Shown: positions 27,039-37,210 of the stretch, piece after piece
Layout: each line of letters begins with the position of its first letter
Numbering within the stretch: position 1 is the first letter of the stretch
Assembly (NCBI GenBank): GCA_902786815.1
Contig: CADADV010000002.1
Span: 1 to 64,000, forward strand
Source of the DNA: an uncultured Eubacteriales bacterium
GTDB lineage: Bacteria; Bacillota; Clostridia; Peptostreptococcales; Anaerovoracaceae
Reading direction: 5' to 3'
Length of the DNA stretch: 64,000 nt
Translations under genes and position numbers: made by a program
Notes under the pieces: generated by a model
Database searches by the model: none
Seen by the model: only the letters and a program-made list of their open reading frames with translations
What the model was told of the DNA's origin: nothing

Positions 27039-27716
27039 TTAAACCTTTTCCGGTCCTTCCTGTTTTGACAGGATCTTCGCTGTTCCTGATGTGATGTTCG
27101 CGATGAGTCCTTCGACCGCATCCCCGTATTCGGCCAGCGTGATCAGTTCCATCTTCACCTTGGCGCCGTACTCTATTTCTCCCATTGCAAAAGCAGGCTC
27201 TCCCGCCTGGCCGCTGCCCGCCGGATCCCCTTCGCCTGCAGAGACAAGCGTGTCCGACGCCAGCTTCTGGAATCTGGCAAGATATGTGTAATCTGTTTCA
27301 CAGGTGATCTTCAGCACATTCTGCACAGAACAGACGCCGGCAGCTTCCAGCACCAGTTTGGCGCTGCTCGTGTAGGCGCGGACAAGTCCGCCGGTACCCA
27401 GCTTGATGCCGCCGAAATACCGCGTGACCACAATGACGAGATTGGTGAGGCCTTCGCCCACCAGCATCTGCACGATGGGCGCGCCCGATGTACCCTGAGG
27501 TTCTCCGTCATCGCTGGCCCACTGGATCTGGCTTTTGTCCCCTATGACCATCGCCGGTACATTGTGCGTCGCGTCTTTGTACCGGCTCTTGATTTCCGCG
27601 ATGAATTCCTCTGCCTCGGCTCTGTCCGAAACCGGCATCGCGTGGGCGATAAACCGGGATCGTTCTATGATCTGCTCAGCAGAAGCCTGCTGTTTAATCG
27701 TTCTGTATAATTCCAT
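27039..27716 (-). CDS. YigZ/IMPACT family protein
   Basis: A 225-residue member of the YigZ (UPF0029/IMPACT) family. Family hallmarks are ERSRFIAHAMPV near the N-terminus, DDGEPQGTSGAPI and TRYFGGIKLGTGGLVRAY in the first domain, then a C-terminal EF-G IV-like half. Bacterial function is unclear; eukaryotic IMPACT proteins influence GCN2 signalling. It overlaps hflX by 23 nt and ends the codY-hflX run. Confidence 0.92.
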   Translation of the reverse strand: MELYRTIKQQASAEQIIERSRFIAHAMPVSDRAEAEEFIAEIKSRYKDATHNVPAMVIGDKSQIQWASDDGEPQGTSGAPIVQMLVGEGLTNLVIVVTRYFGGIKLGTGGLVRAYTSSAKLVLEAAGVCSVQNVLKITCETDYTYLARFQKLASDTLVSAGEGDPAGSGQAGEPAFAMGEIEYGAKVKMELITLAEYGDAVEGLIANITSGTAKILSKQEGPEKV

Positions 27717-29046
27717 ATTCTCTGTACCTGCCCAGGTCCTCCTCCTTGAAGCTTCCTGTCAGAAGGGTCCCCTCCGGCTTGTAATCCATATTGTCGATCT
27801 GCCCGTTCTCACACAGGTAAGATACGATATTTCCTTTGTCATACGGGATCAGAAGCGAAGCCTTCACCATACCGCCGAACAGAGCGTTTCTGATTGCAGC
27901 GGTGAGTTCCTCCATCCCGTCGCCCGTCCGCGCTGAGATGAAAACCGTTTCCGTTCCTGCAGTGATCAGCGGTTTCTCCGGGGCGAGGTCCATCTTGTTG
28001 TAGACAAAAATCTGCGGCACGCCGCCGGCGCCCAGCTGCCGGATGACGCGGCTGGCGACCTCCGTCTGGAACTCTTTGTCCTCACGGGAATTATCCACAA
28101 CGTGTATGATCACATCCGCGTCCTTTACCTCTTCGAGGGTCGACTTGAATGCTTCTACAAGATCGTGGGGAAGTCCGCTGACGAAACCGACCGTGTCGAT
28201 CAGAATGAAGTCCATGCCTTTGCCCAGCGAGAGCCGCCTGTGGGCAGTATCCAACGTTGCAAAGAGCATATCCTGCGACTTGACCTTCCTGCCGTCTGCA
28301 ACCTCTGCCGCGGTTTCGGATGCAGCATCTGCTGCATCCGATGTGCCTGTTCCGTTATCGGAGTCCAGCATATCGATCAGCCGGTTCATGATGGCGGACT
28401 TTCCTGCGTTCGTGTATCCCGCCAGGCATACCACCGGCAGTCCCGCTTTGACGCGCCCGCTCTTCTGGGTCTGTCTGCTTTTGCCCGCCTTCGCCAGTTC
28501 TTCGCGGATATCGTCGATCCTCCTAGCGATATGACGCCGGTCCGTTTCGAGTTTTTTCTCGCCCGGTCCGCGTGTTCCGATGCCGCCGCCCAGCCTTGAA
28601 AGGGATCTGCCGAAACCGGTCAGACGCGGCATCCGGTACTTCAGCTGCGCCAGTTCGACCTGCAGCTTACCTTCTTTTGAGATGGCCCTGTCCGCGAAAA
28701 TGTCGAGAATCAGGATCGTTCTGTCGATGACCCTCACGCCGAGGGCTTCCTCCAGGTTCCTGATCTGGATCCCCGAAAGCTCCTCATTGAACACGACCGT
28801 ATCGACTTCCATGCCCACGCAAAGACCGGCAAGTTCCTCTACCTTGCCTTTGCCGATCAGCGTCGCGGAATTCGTACGTTCCAAAGACTGTACAAGACGA
28901 CCGACGACCTGTATGCCGTCGGCCTCACAAAGCGCCTCCAGTTCGTCCATGGACGTTTCGATATCTTCCCGCCGCTGGACGCCCGCGATAATGCCGCGGT
29001 AACTGTCTTCTCTGATTATTTCATTGTCCTCGTTGAATCTGACCAT
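27694..29046 (-). CDS. hflX: Ribosome-associated GTPase HflX
   Basis: HflX binds and splits stalled 70S ribosomes. The 450-residue protein has the N-terminal HflX domain (NEELSGIQIRNLEEALGVRVIDRT), the Gly-rich linker GGIGTRGPGEKKLETDRR, then a G domain with P-loop GYTNAGKSAIMNRL, DTVGFVSGLP and NKMD. Between P-loop and the LFATLD Switch I motif is a low-complexity Ala/Asp/Glu insertion (about residues 228-255) not usual for the family, encoded partly by a perfect DNA palindrome. AAGGA 7 nt before the ATG lies in the last copy of a tandem repeat shared with the codY stop region. Confidence 0.95.
   Translation of the reverse strand: MVRFNEDNEIIREDSYRGIIAGVQRREDIETSMDELEALCEADGIQVVGRLVQSLERTNSATLIGKGKVEELAGLCVGMEVDTVVFNEELSGIQIRNLEEALGVRVIDRTILILDIFADRAISKEGKLQVELAQLKYRMPRLTGFGRSLSRLGGGIGTRGPGEKKLETDRRHIARRIDDIREELAKAGKSRQTQKSGRVKAGLPVVCLAGYTNAGKSAIMNRLIDMLDSDNGTGTSDAADAASETAAEVADGRKVKSQDMLFATLDTAHRRLSLGKGMDFILIDTVGFVSGLPHDLVEAFKSTLEEVKDADVIIHVVDNSREDKEFQTEVASRVIRQLGAGGVPQIFVYNKMDLAPEKPLITAGTETVFISARTGDGMEELTAAIRNALFGGMVKASLLIPYDKGNIVSYLCENGQIDNMDYKPEGTLLTGSFKEEDLGRYREYGIIQND
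28317..28340 (-). repeat. Perfect palindrome inside hflX
   Basis: Arms CGGATGCAGC and GCTGCATCCG flank a 4-nt loop. It lies in the low-complexity insertion of the HflX G domain and encodes part of the Ser-Asp-Ala-Ala run. Confidence 0.7.
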
Positions 29047-29054
29047 TCTGTTCC

Positions 29055-29088
29055 TTGATCGCTGTTACTTGATCGCTGTTACTTGATC
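29055..29088 (-). repeat. 14-bp tandem repeat (2.4 copies) across the codY stop codon
   Basis: TTGATCGCTGTTAC is repeated exactly at 29055-29068 and 29069-29082, with a partial third copy TTGATC. The codY stop lies in the second unit. In the hflX-proximal end the same frame reads ATCAAGGAACAG on the minus strand, so a one-base change relative to the unit (ATCAAGTAACAG) produces the hflX SD. Confidence 0.75.
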
Positions 29089-29849
29089 TTCTCCAGTTCG
29101 GATTTCAGTTTGGGGTTGAGGATCTTGATTCTGGTTCCTTTCATCCCCAGAGATCTGGTTTCTATAACACTGGCGCTTTCCAGTTTGCGCAGGGCGTTTA
29201 CGATTACCGAACGAGTGATGCCGGACCTGTCAGCGATCTTGCTTGCGACCAGAATGCCTTCCATGCCGTCCAGTTCCGAGAAGATGTGCTGCACTGCCTG
29301 CGTCTCTGAGTAGGAGAGCGTATCGATTGCCAGCTGTACGATGGATTTCTCTCTGGCGTCACGTCTTTCTGCATCCAGTTTCTCGCGCCGCAGCGTAAGC
29401 GCTATGATCGTTGTGCCATACTCGCCAAGTACCAGATCCTCATTGGTGAACTCCGGCTCCTGCCTGTTCATGACCATTGCGCCCCACTTGCTTCCGCCTC
29501 CTACGATTGGGATGATCGTATTGTATCTGTCACTCTTGAAATCAAAATTGAATAATTTATGAACATCTTCATTCCTGAGATTTGCCATAGTCGATTCCAC
29601 AGCAACAAGCTCCTTGTTGAGTTCTTCCGGCAAGTAATACCTTTCTGCTTCCTCATTCCATTCCAGGCTCGTCTCCTTCGGAAGTTTCAGAGAAACCCCT
29701 ACAACTGAACCTTCGGAATCTAATACGTATACATTCGCCTCCAGAAGATCGCTGAGGATCTCACACAGATCATCAAATGTAAAAGCTCCGGTCGGCGACT
29801 CCTGCAGCGTCCAGTTTAACTTCCTTACTTTGTCCAAAATATCACTCAT
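29079..29849 (-). CDS. codY: GTP- and branched-chain amino acid-sensing repressor CodY
   Basis: CodY represses amino-acid, transport and stationary-phase genes when Ile/Leu/Val and GTP are high. The 256-residue protein has the N-terminal GAF domain (LLEANVYVLDSEGSVVGVSL onward), a linker helix, and the C-terminal winged helix-turn-helix ASKIADRSGITRSVIVNALRKLESA with the family-specific GMKGTRIK segment. Placement downstream of hslVU matches the Bacillus clpQ-clpY-codY order, but a terminator and separate promoter lie between hslU and codY here. Confidence 0.96.
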   Translation of the reverse strand: MSDILDKVRKLNWTLQESPTGAFTFDDLCEILSDLLEANVYVLDSEGSVVGVSLKLPKETSLEWNEEAERYYLPEELNKELVAVESTMANLRNEDVHKLFNFDFKSDRYNTIIPIVGGGSKWGAMVMNRQEPEFTNEDLVLGEYGTTIIALTLRREKLDAERRDAREKSIVQLAIDTLSYSETQAVQHIFSELDGMEGILVASKIADRSGITRSVIVNALRKLESASVIETRSLGMKGTRIKILNPKLKSELEKIK

Positions 29850-29891
29850 GTTAGCCCTCCTTAAGTTGTTGTATTATGAACTGTTAAACCA

Positions 29892-29920
29892 ATTATACAC
29901 TAAAATGAGGGAATTGTATA
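29892..29920 (-). promoter_or_regulatory. codY promoter
   Basis: Minus strand TATACA, 17-bp spacer, TATAAT, about 45 nt before the codY ATG, which has AAGGAGG. I saw no CodY box overlapping it. Confidence 0.6.
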
Positions 29921-29984
29921 AATAAAATATAAAATTAAAGCAATTATTGTCATTTGATGTAATTCTGTTCCTCTCATTCCATAC

Positions 29985-30031
29985 TAAAAAGCCCCACCCA
30001 CACCTTCTTCCAAAGGCATGACAGCGGGGCT
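29985..30031 (-). terminator. Intrinsic terminator after hslU
   Basis: AGCCCC ... GGGGCT stem on the minus strand 26 nt after the hslU stop, followed by TTTTT. The remaining gap to codY is AT-rich promoter sequence. Confidence 0.75.
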
Positions 30032-30056
30032 AACCTGCTTTTGCTTTATGATTCGG

Positions 30057-31493
<1,437 letters not shown>

Positions 31494-31504
31494 ATTCCCT
31501 CCCC

Positions 31505-32041
31505 CTATAACTTCTCTACCGAAATGTGATCATTTGTGTAAACACAGATCGACGCGGCGATCTCCAGCGATTTGCGGACGATCTCTTCCGCGGAAAGATC
31601 CGTATTGTTGTAGAGCGCGTTTGCCGCAGCGTAGGCGTAATTGCCGCCTGAGCCGATTGCGACGAAGGGCTGATCCGGCACGATGACCTCGCCTGTTCCC
31701 GAGATGATCAGAATGTCATCCTTATCAGCGACGATCATGAGCGCTTCCAGATTTCTGACAGCCTTGTCCGATCTCCATAAGTTGGCCAGTGCGACCGCTG
31801 CCCGCTTCAGGTTGCCGCCGTGCTCATCCAGCTTGCTCTCGAACTTCTCCGTCAGTGAAAAAGCATCCGCCACGGACCCCGCGAAACCGGAAAGAACCGT
31901 GTTCTTGTATATTTTCTTGACTTTTTTCGCGCCGTTCTTCATGATGGCGGTCTCACCCATGGTGACCTGACCGTCTCCGCCGATGCATACTTCATCGCCT
32001 TTTTTGACTGCGCATATTGTTGTTGCATGAAATTGGACCAT
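31505..32041 (-). CDS. hslV: ATP-dependent protease peptidase subunit HslV (ClpQ)
   Basis: HslV is the proteasome-like dodecameric peptidase of HslUV. The 178-residue protein has HATTICAV near the N-terminus, so the catalytic Thr should be exposed by removal of a short propeptide, as in other Firmicutes; GGDGQVTMG and [11 protein letters not shown] are the conserved core. GAGG precedes the ATG. It is preceded by topA. Confidence 0.96.
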   Translation of the reverse strand: MVQFHATTICAVKKGDEVCIGGDGQVTMGETAIMKNGAKKVKKIYKNTVLSGFAGSVADAFSLTEKFESKLDEHGGNLKRAAVALANLWRSDKAVRNLEALMIVADKDDILIISGTGEVIVPDQPFVAIGSGGNYAYAAANALYNNTDLSAEEIVRKSLEIAASICVYTNDHISVEKL

Positions 32042-32091
32042 TGTTTAACCTCCTTGCTCCCTCCCATTATATACGCTGCTTTATCTATATG

Positions 32092-34203
32092 CTACTCTTT
32101 ATAATTGCATTCTCTGTTCGAACATGCCAGGGTGGTGTCTTTGCCCTTCTTTTCTATCAGCATGCTCCCGCACTTGGGGCAGATCTTTCCGGACGGCTTA
32201 TCCCAGTAAACCTGTTTGCATTCAGGATAATTGGAGCATCCGTAAAAGGTCTTTCCCTTCTTGCCTCTCTTGATGATGATATCTCCTCCGCAGGCCGGGC
32301 ACTTGACATCGATCTTCCTGACGATCGTCTTCGTGAATTTGCACTCCGGATATCCTGTGCATCCGATGAACTGTCCGTACCGGCTGCGTTTGATAGCGAG
32401 ATCCCTGCCGCACTCGGGGCACTTTTCTCCTGTCAGCTCCACTTCCGGCTCCATTACAGGAATGGCCTCATTGGCGTAGTCGAGTTCTTTGCGCAGTGTT
32501 CCGTAATAGTCCTCGATGATCTTTTTCCATCTTATGTCCTTGGTTTCGATATCATCCAAGCCCTCTTCCATTCTCGCTGTGAATCCCACATCGACGATTT
32601 CATGGAAGTACTGCGCCATCATATCTGTTACCGTGAAGCCCAGATCAGTCGGAATCAGGTTTTTCTTTTCTTTTTTGATGTATTTGCGCTCCATCAAGGT
32701 CGCTACGATCGGAGCATACGTACTCGGTCTTCCGATTTCTTTATCTTCAAGGTCCTTGACAAGGCTTGCTTCCGTGTATCTTGCCGGCGGCTGGGTGAAG
32801 TTCTGTTCCGCTCTGGTATCCTTAGGCTCCAGTTCTTCGCCGGCCGACATCTCCGGCAGCCACTTGTCGTCAGCATCGCCTTTGAAGCTCTGACCTGCCT
32901 TCAGGAATCCATCGAAGACGATCTTGGAACCTGTCGCCTTGAATCCGTAGTCTCCGTTCTCGACGCTCGCGCTCATTGCTTTGAGTTTCGCCTGCGTCAT
33001 CTGGCTGGCAACGAACCTCTGCCAAATGAGACGGTACAGGTTGAGCTGATCCTTGCTCAGCTGGGCCTTGATACTGTCAGGCGTCAATGTGACATCAGAC
33101 GGACGGATCGCTTCGTGTGCGTCCTGCACGTCTTTTTTCCTGTTTGTGTAAACGGCTCCTCCGTAGTAGTCCTCTCCGTAGCTGTCCAGTATGAACGCTT
33201 TCGCTGCATCCCTGGCCTCGTCAGAGATTCTGACAGAGTCCGTTCTGATGTAGGAAACCAGACCGATGGTGCCCTTTCCTTTGATCTCTACGCCTTCGTA
33301 GAGCTGCTGCGCGACCATCATGCTCTTTTTCGTTGAAAAGTTCAGCTTGTTTGCGGCATCCTGCTGCATGCTGCTTGTAGTATAAGGCGGAGCAGGTTTT
33401 CTGAATCTGTCTTTCTCCTCGACCTTTCCTACGATGTACTTGCCCTTCTCCAGATCTGCGAGCACAGCGTCCGCTTCATCCTTATTGGCCAGCGAGATTT
33501 TGCTGCCTTTGCATGAGGAAAGTTTCGCTGTAAACTTTCTTCCCTTGCGGAAATCAGTCTCGATCGTCCAGAATTCTTCCGGCACAAAAGCCTGAACCAC
33601 TTTTTCCCTGTCGCAGATGAGCTTGAGTGCAGCAGACTGTACACGGCCCGCACTCAGACCTCTGGAAATCTTTCTCCAGAGCAGCGGGCTGATGAGATAG
33701 CCGACAAGTCTGTCGAGGACTCTCCGCGCCTGCTGCGCGTCAACGAGGCTCAAATCGATCGGGCGCGGGTTTTTCACGGCTTCCTTGACTGCCTTCTTTG
33801 TGATTTCGTTGAATACGATACGGCACGGCGCTCCTTCTTCGATACCGAGCAGATACGCCAGGTGCCATGAGATCGCTTCTCCCTCACGGTCCGGGTCAGT
33901 TGCCAGATAGATTTTTGAAGCTTTCTTCGCTTCCTTCTTCAGTTCTTTTATGACGTCACCCTTGCCCCTGATGTTGATGTACTGAGGGTCAAAAGCATCC
34001 GCGCCGGCCAGCTTGCCGGTTGGGTCGGACTCTATGTTATCCAGATCTTCCGGAAGCACGATGCCGAGTTTGCTCTTCGGAAGGTCTCTGACGTGTCCTA
34101 CCGAAGCCACGACCTTATACCTGCTTCCCAGGAACTTCCCGATTGTCTTGGCTTTTGAAGGTGATTCTACTATTACAAGTGTTTTCTTCGCTGCAGCTGC
34201 CAT
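32092..34203 (-). CDS. topA: DNA topoisomerase I
   Basis: TopA relaxes negative supercoils. The 703-residue protein has the TOPRIM domain (VIVESPSKAKTIGKFLG at 11-26, DPDREGEAISWHLA at about 103), the active-site Tyr318 in SYIRTDS and three C-terminal zinc modules with Cys pairs (CPECG, CPACG, CPKCG starts). Gene order dprA-topA-hslV-hslU-codY is the Bacillus order without trmFO and xerC/codV. Confidence 0.97.
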   Translation of the reverse strand: MAAAAKKTLVIVESPSKAKTIGKFLGSRYKVVASVGHVRDLPKSKLGIVLPEDLDNIESDPTGKLAGADAFDPQYINIRGKGDVIKELKKEAKKASKIYLATDPDREGEAISWHLAYLLGIEEGAPCRIVFNEITKKAVKEAVKNPRPIDLSLVDAQQARRVLDRLVGYLISPLLWRKISRGLSAGRVQSAALKLICDREKVVQAFVPEEFWTIETDFRKGRKFTAKLSSCKGSKISLANKDEADAVLADLEKGKYIVGKVEEKDRFRKPAPPYTTSSMQQDAANKLNFSTKKSMMVAQQLYEGVEIKGKGTIGLVSYIRTDSVRISDEARDAAKAFILDSYGEDYYGGAVYTNRKKDVQDAHEAIRPSDVTLTPDSIKAQLSKDQLNLYRLIWQRFVASQMTQAKLKAMSASVENGDYGFKATGSKIVFDGFLKAGQSFKGDADDKWLPEMSAGEELEPKDTRAEQNFTQPPARYTEASLVKDLEDKEIGRPSTYAPIVATLMERKYIKKEKKNLIPTDLGFTVTDMMAQYFHEIVDVGFTARMEEGLDDIETKDIRWKKIIEDYYGTLRKELDYANEAIPVMEPEVELTGEKCPECGRDLAIKRSRYGQFIGCTGYPECKFTKTIVRKIDVKCPACGGDIIIKRGKKGKTFYGCSNYPECKQVYWDKPSGKICPKCGSMLIEKKGKDTTLACSNRECNYKE

Positions 34204-34287
34204 CTATATTCCTTTCCTCGCCTGCCGGAGCAGACGGTTTAATCCTAAAATCATCACTACAGTAACCGATTATATTTCTATTGTCTG

Positions 34288-35154
34288 CTATTTGCAAGAA
34301 ATAATTTTCAGGAACACTCTTCCCATCTCGGAGCTGATGAACCCTTTCATTTCCATCACGGCCAAAATCGGATTCACATACGCCGGGGTCATCCCCGTCC
34401 GCATGCAAACTTCATCCACAGATAGTTCACCTTCTTTTTTCAGGAGTTCGAATATCTGATATTCCCGCTCACTGAGCCGTTCCCGCGCATCCTCCTCATT
34501 TGCTCCCGATATACCCAGATACTCCAGGATGTCGTCCGTACAGATGAGCGGCGATGCGCCTTCCTTGATCAGTCTGTTGTTGCCCAGATTGTACGGGCTG
34601 TCGATATTCCCGGGCACCGCAAATATTTCCCGGCCCTGTTCGGCGGCAAGCTCTGCAGTGATCAGAGCGCCGCTTCTGTTCCTTGCCTGTACGACGATCG
34701 TCGCCTCACAGATCCCGCTGATGATCCGGTTCCTGTTCGGAAAATTGTATCTGTTTGCCGGCGTGCCCGGGCTGTACTCCGAAACGATCAGGCCGTGACG
34801 CCTGATCTCAGCCATCAGGACCCTGTTCTCCGGCGGATAGCAGACATCCGGTCCGCATCCCAGAACTGCAATCGTTTTCCCTCCCGCATCAAGAGCTCCC
34901 TCATGGGCGCTGGCATCGATCCCCAGCGCCATGCCGCTGACGACCGTCACCCCGGATGCTGCAAGCCGCCGGCTGACCGCCGCGGCTGTCTTCCTCCCGT
35001 ACACCGTCGATGTCCTTGATCCGACGACCGCAACAGATCTGTTTCCCAATAGCGTGCAGTCGCCGCAGCAGTAAAGCTGCGGCGGCGGGTTTTTGATTCC
35101 TTTCAGTAATGCCGGATAGGCAGGGTTCTCCCTTGTTATGACCTCGATCTCCAT
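34288..35154 (-). CDS. dprA: DNA processing protein DprA
   Basis: DprA loads RecA on incoming single-stranded DNA during transformation. The 288-residue protein has the Rossmann-like core with AVVGSRTSTVYG, VVSGMALGIDASAHEGAL and SEYSPGTPANRYNFPNRNRIISG, then a C-terminal winged helix (about 225-285). Together with the ComM-like gene next door this suggests natural competence or at least retained recombination functions. The ribosome site AAAGGGG comes from a 12-bp tandem repeat in the spacer. Confidence 0.96.
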   Translation of the reverse strand: MEIEVITRENPAYPALLKGIKNPPPQLYCCGDCTLLGNRSVAVVGSRTSTVYGRKTAAAVSRRLAASGVTVVSGMALGIDASAHEGALDAGGKTIAVLGCGPDVCYPPENRVLMAEIRRHGLIVSEYSPGTPANRYNFPNRNRIISGICEATIVVQARNRSGALITAELAAEQGREIFAVPGNIDSPYNLGNNRLIKEGASPLICTDDILEYLGISGANEEDARERLSEREYQIFELLKKEGELSVDEVCMRTGMTPAYVNPILAVMEMKGFISSEMGRVFLKIISCK

Positions 35155-35161
35155 TTCTTTC

Positions 35162-35185
35162 CCCTTTCTGTTTCCCTTTCTGTTT
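35162..35185 (-). repeat. Two 12-bp tandem units in the comM-dprA spacer
   Basis: CCCTTTCTGTTT is repeated exactly at 35162-35173 and 35174-35185, starting 3 bp after the end of the comM-like gene and reaching the dprA ribosome site. Confidence 0.7.
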
Positions 35186-35188
35186 TCA

Positions 35189-36736
35189 CTATTGTTTCAA
35201 ATCGATCCGGTACATGAGCGCTTCTGCAACATGCTCCGTCCGGATATCCTCACAGCCCGCGAGATCCGCGATCGTGCGCGCCATCCTGAGAATCTTGCTG
35301 TAGCCTCTCATGCTCAGGCCGAGCCTGTCGTAGGATGCCATCATGAGCGCTTTGCCCTCTTCTCCCAGGGAGCAGTACTTCCGGATGCCGTTTTCATCCA
35401 GCTGCCCGTTGCAGCTGTAACTTTCCCCTGCGTATCTTGCCGTCTGAACGGCCCGGGCTTTACTGACTTTGTCCCTCATGTCCGCAGTGTTCTCCCAGTG
35501 CGTCTGCGTCCGCCCGTCGGGATCTGTTTCCCTGTCGTCGAAACTGCTCAGGCTGTCCCGGTCGACGGGGTTTACCTTGATGTGTATATCGATCCTATCG
35601 GCAAATGGTCCCATGAGCTTCCGCCTGTAGCTTTCGATCAGGCGCGGAGAGCATGTGCACTCTTTTCGCTCATCCCAAAGATTGCCGCATTTGCATGGGT
35701 TGGCCGCTATGACCATCATCACTTCTGATGGGAAAATGATTTCCTCCAGGTTCCTGTTGATCCGTATGATGCCCTCTTCAACAGGCTGCCGCATCGCATC
35801 GATCACGCGGCTGTCGAACTCTCCCATCTCATCCAGAAACAGCACGCCCCGGTGCGCCAGGGACAGTTCGCCCGGCCTTGGTCTCGCGCCGCCCCCTATG
35901 AGCCCTGCCTGCGTGATGTTGTGATGGGGGCTTCGGAAGGGTCTCTGACTGACTACCGGTTCCTCCTTGGACAATAGTCCTGCAACACTGTAGATGCCTG
36001 TAATCTCGACTTTTTCTTCATAGGTCAGCGCAGGCAGTATGCCGGGGATCCGACGCGCCATCATGGTCTTGCCGCAGCCCGGGCTTCCCATCATCAGGAT
36101 GCCGTGGTTTCCGGCTGCACCTACAAGGATCGCCCGCTTCACGCTCTCCTGACCTATCACCTGTGCGAAATCAAGGCTGCTGTCATGATTCTGTTCAAGA
36201 GTTTCTTTCCTTTTATATACCGGAAGCTGCCTCATCCCTGCTGCGTACTCTGCCGCTTCCACAAGGTGCGTGACCGGCAGAATGTTGATATCCTCGAGAA
36301 TCGACGCTTCGGCAGCGTTCTCCAGGGGCAGCACAAGATTCCTGATCCCGGCGCTCCTGAGGCAGATTGCCAGAGGAAGCGCGCCCCGCACACCATTGAT
36401 GGTCCCGTCCAGAGACACCTCCCCGATGAACGCGGTCTCCTCCATATCGACCAGGTCCGTTCCCAGCATCATGATCCCCAAGGCAATCGGCAGATCGAAG
36501 TGGCTGCCCTCTTTCGGTCTGCCTGCCGGAACGAGGTTGACCGTCACCCGCTCACCCGGGAATTTGCCGCCGCAATTCTGTATGGCCGGCTTGATCCGCC
36601 TGCTCGCTTCCTTGATTGTTGTATCCGCCAGTCCCACGATGTGAAATCCCGGCAGTCCGCTGTGCAGATCTGTTTCCACTGTGACGGGGTATCCCCTGAT
36701 CCCTGACAGCGTCGCTGTCCTGACCTTTGTCAGCAT
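35189..36736 (-). CDS. comM: YifB/ComM family Mg-chelatase-like AAA+ ATPase
   Basis: ComM is a helicase promoting branch migration during natural transformation in Gram-negatives; the Firmicute member is less studied. The 515-residue protein has an N-terminal Lon-protease-like fold (GLPGFHIVGLADTTIKEAS ... VNLVPAGRPKEGSHFDLPIA), Walker A MGSPGCGKTMMARR (about 217), Walker B GVLFLDEMGEF, and a zinc-like cysteine group MVIAANPCKCGNLWDERKECTCSP. It follows yraN and precedes dprA. Confidence 0.94.
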   Translation of the reverse strand: MLTKVRTATLSGIRGYPVTVETDLHSGLPGFHIVGLADTTIKEASRRIKPAIQNCGGKFPGERVTVNLVPAGRPKEGSHFDLPIALGIMMLGTDLVDMEETAFIGEVSLDGTINGVRGALPLAICLRSAGIRNLVLPLENAAEASILEDINILPVTHLVEAAEYAAGMRQLPVYKRKETLEQNHDSSLDFAQVIGQESVKRAILVGAAGNHGILMMGSPGCGKTMMARRIPGILPALTYEEKVEITGIYSVAGLLSKEEPVVSQRPFRSPHHNITQAGLIGGGARPRPGELSLAHRGVLFLDEMGEFDSRVIDAMRQPVEEGIIRINRNLEEIIFPSEVMMVIAANPCKCGNLWDERKECTCSPRLIESYRRKLMGPFADRIDIHIKVNPVDRDSLSSFDDRETDPDGRTQTHWENTADMRDKVSKARAVQTARYAGESYSCNGQLDENGIRKYCSLGEEGKALMMASYDRLGLSMRGYSKILRMARTIADLAGCEDIRTEHVAEALMYRIDLKQ

Positions 36737-36741
36737 TTCCG

Positions 36742-36788
36742 TTTCCCCCTTTCATATGCATGTCTCTCTTTTCCCCCTAAAATGCATG
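36742..36788 (-). repeat. Imperfect duplication across the yraN stop codon
   Basis: TTTCCCCCT plus ATGCATG recur with a 28-bp offset (36742-36762 and 36770-36788, the second with a small deletion). The second copy contains the yraN stop at 36777-36779. Confidence 0.45.
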
Positions 36789-37115
36789 ATCGATCTGATT
36801 GACCAGTATTTCGATGATCTTGAAGCTGTAGGTTCTGGGAATGCAGCCCTTCTTTTTCATTTCATCTATAAAGCAGTGTGCAGCCCGCCGCAGATGTTTC
36901 TTCTTTTCTTCTGTAACCGCTTCACACGGTCTTCCGTAATTCAGATTCTGCCTTGTCTTGACTTCAATGAAACTCATCTCTCCGTACTTCTCCGCTATGA
37001 TATCGATTTCCCCGTACCTGCATCTGTAGTTCTGGCGCAGGATCCTGTACCCTTTCGCGCGCAGGACATCCGCCGCCGCGTTTTCTCCGATTTGCCCCAG
37101 CACCCGTTTATCCAT
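36777..37115 (-). CDS. YraN family (UPF0102) endonuclease-like protein
   Basis: A 112-residue protein with the UPF0102 core: GENAAADVLRAKGYRILRQNYRCRYGEIDIIA followed by FIEVKTRQ, the PD-(D/E)XK-like acidic residues of this family. Function is unknown; family members sit next to dprA/comM or rnhB in many genomes, as here. Confidence 0.92.
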   Translation of the reverse strand: MDKRVLGQIGENAAADVLRAKGYRILRQNYRCRYGEIDIIAEKYGEMSFIEVKTRQNLNYGRPCEAVTEEKKKHLRRAAHCFIDEMKKKGCIPRTYSFKIIEILVNQIDHAF

Positions 37116-37150
37116 TCCGTTCTCCTTCTTTATCTGCGCTCCCCTGCTCC

Positions 37151-37210
37151 GTGCTCCATTGTCGTGTGCTCCATTGCCCAGTGCTCCCTTGTTCCATGCT
37201 CTCCTATTCT
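37151..37210 (-). repeat. 15-bp tandem repeat, four copies, across a stop codon
   Basis: Units GTGCTCCATTGTCGT, GTGCTCCATTGCCCA, GTGCTCCCTTGTTCC and ATGCTCTCCTATTCT follow each other with exact 15-bp period. The last, most diverged unit contains the stop of the small lipoprotein gene (37204-37206); the others fill the spacer to yraN. Confidence 0.75.

Noticed and set aside
32017..33336. 439-codon plus-strand open frame opposite topA
   Set aside because: Antisense shadow; topA is intact on the minus strand.
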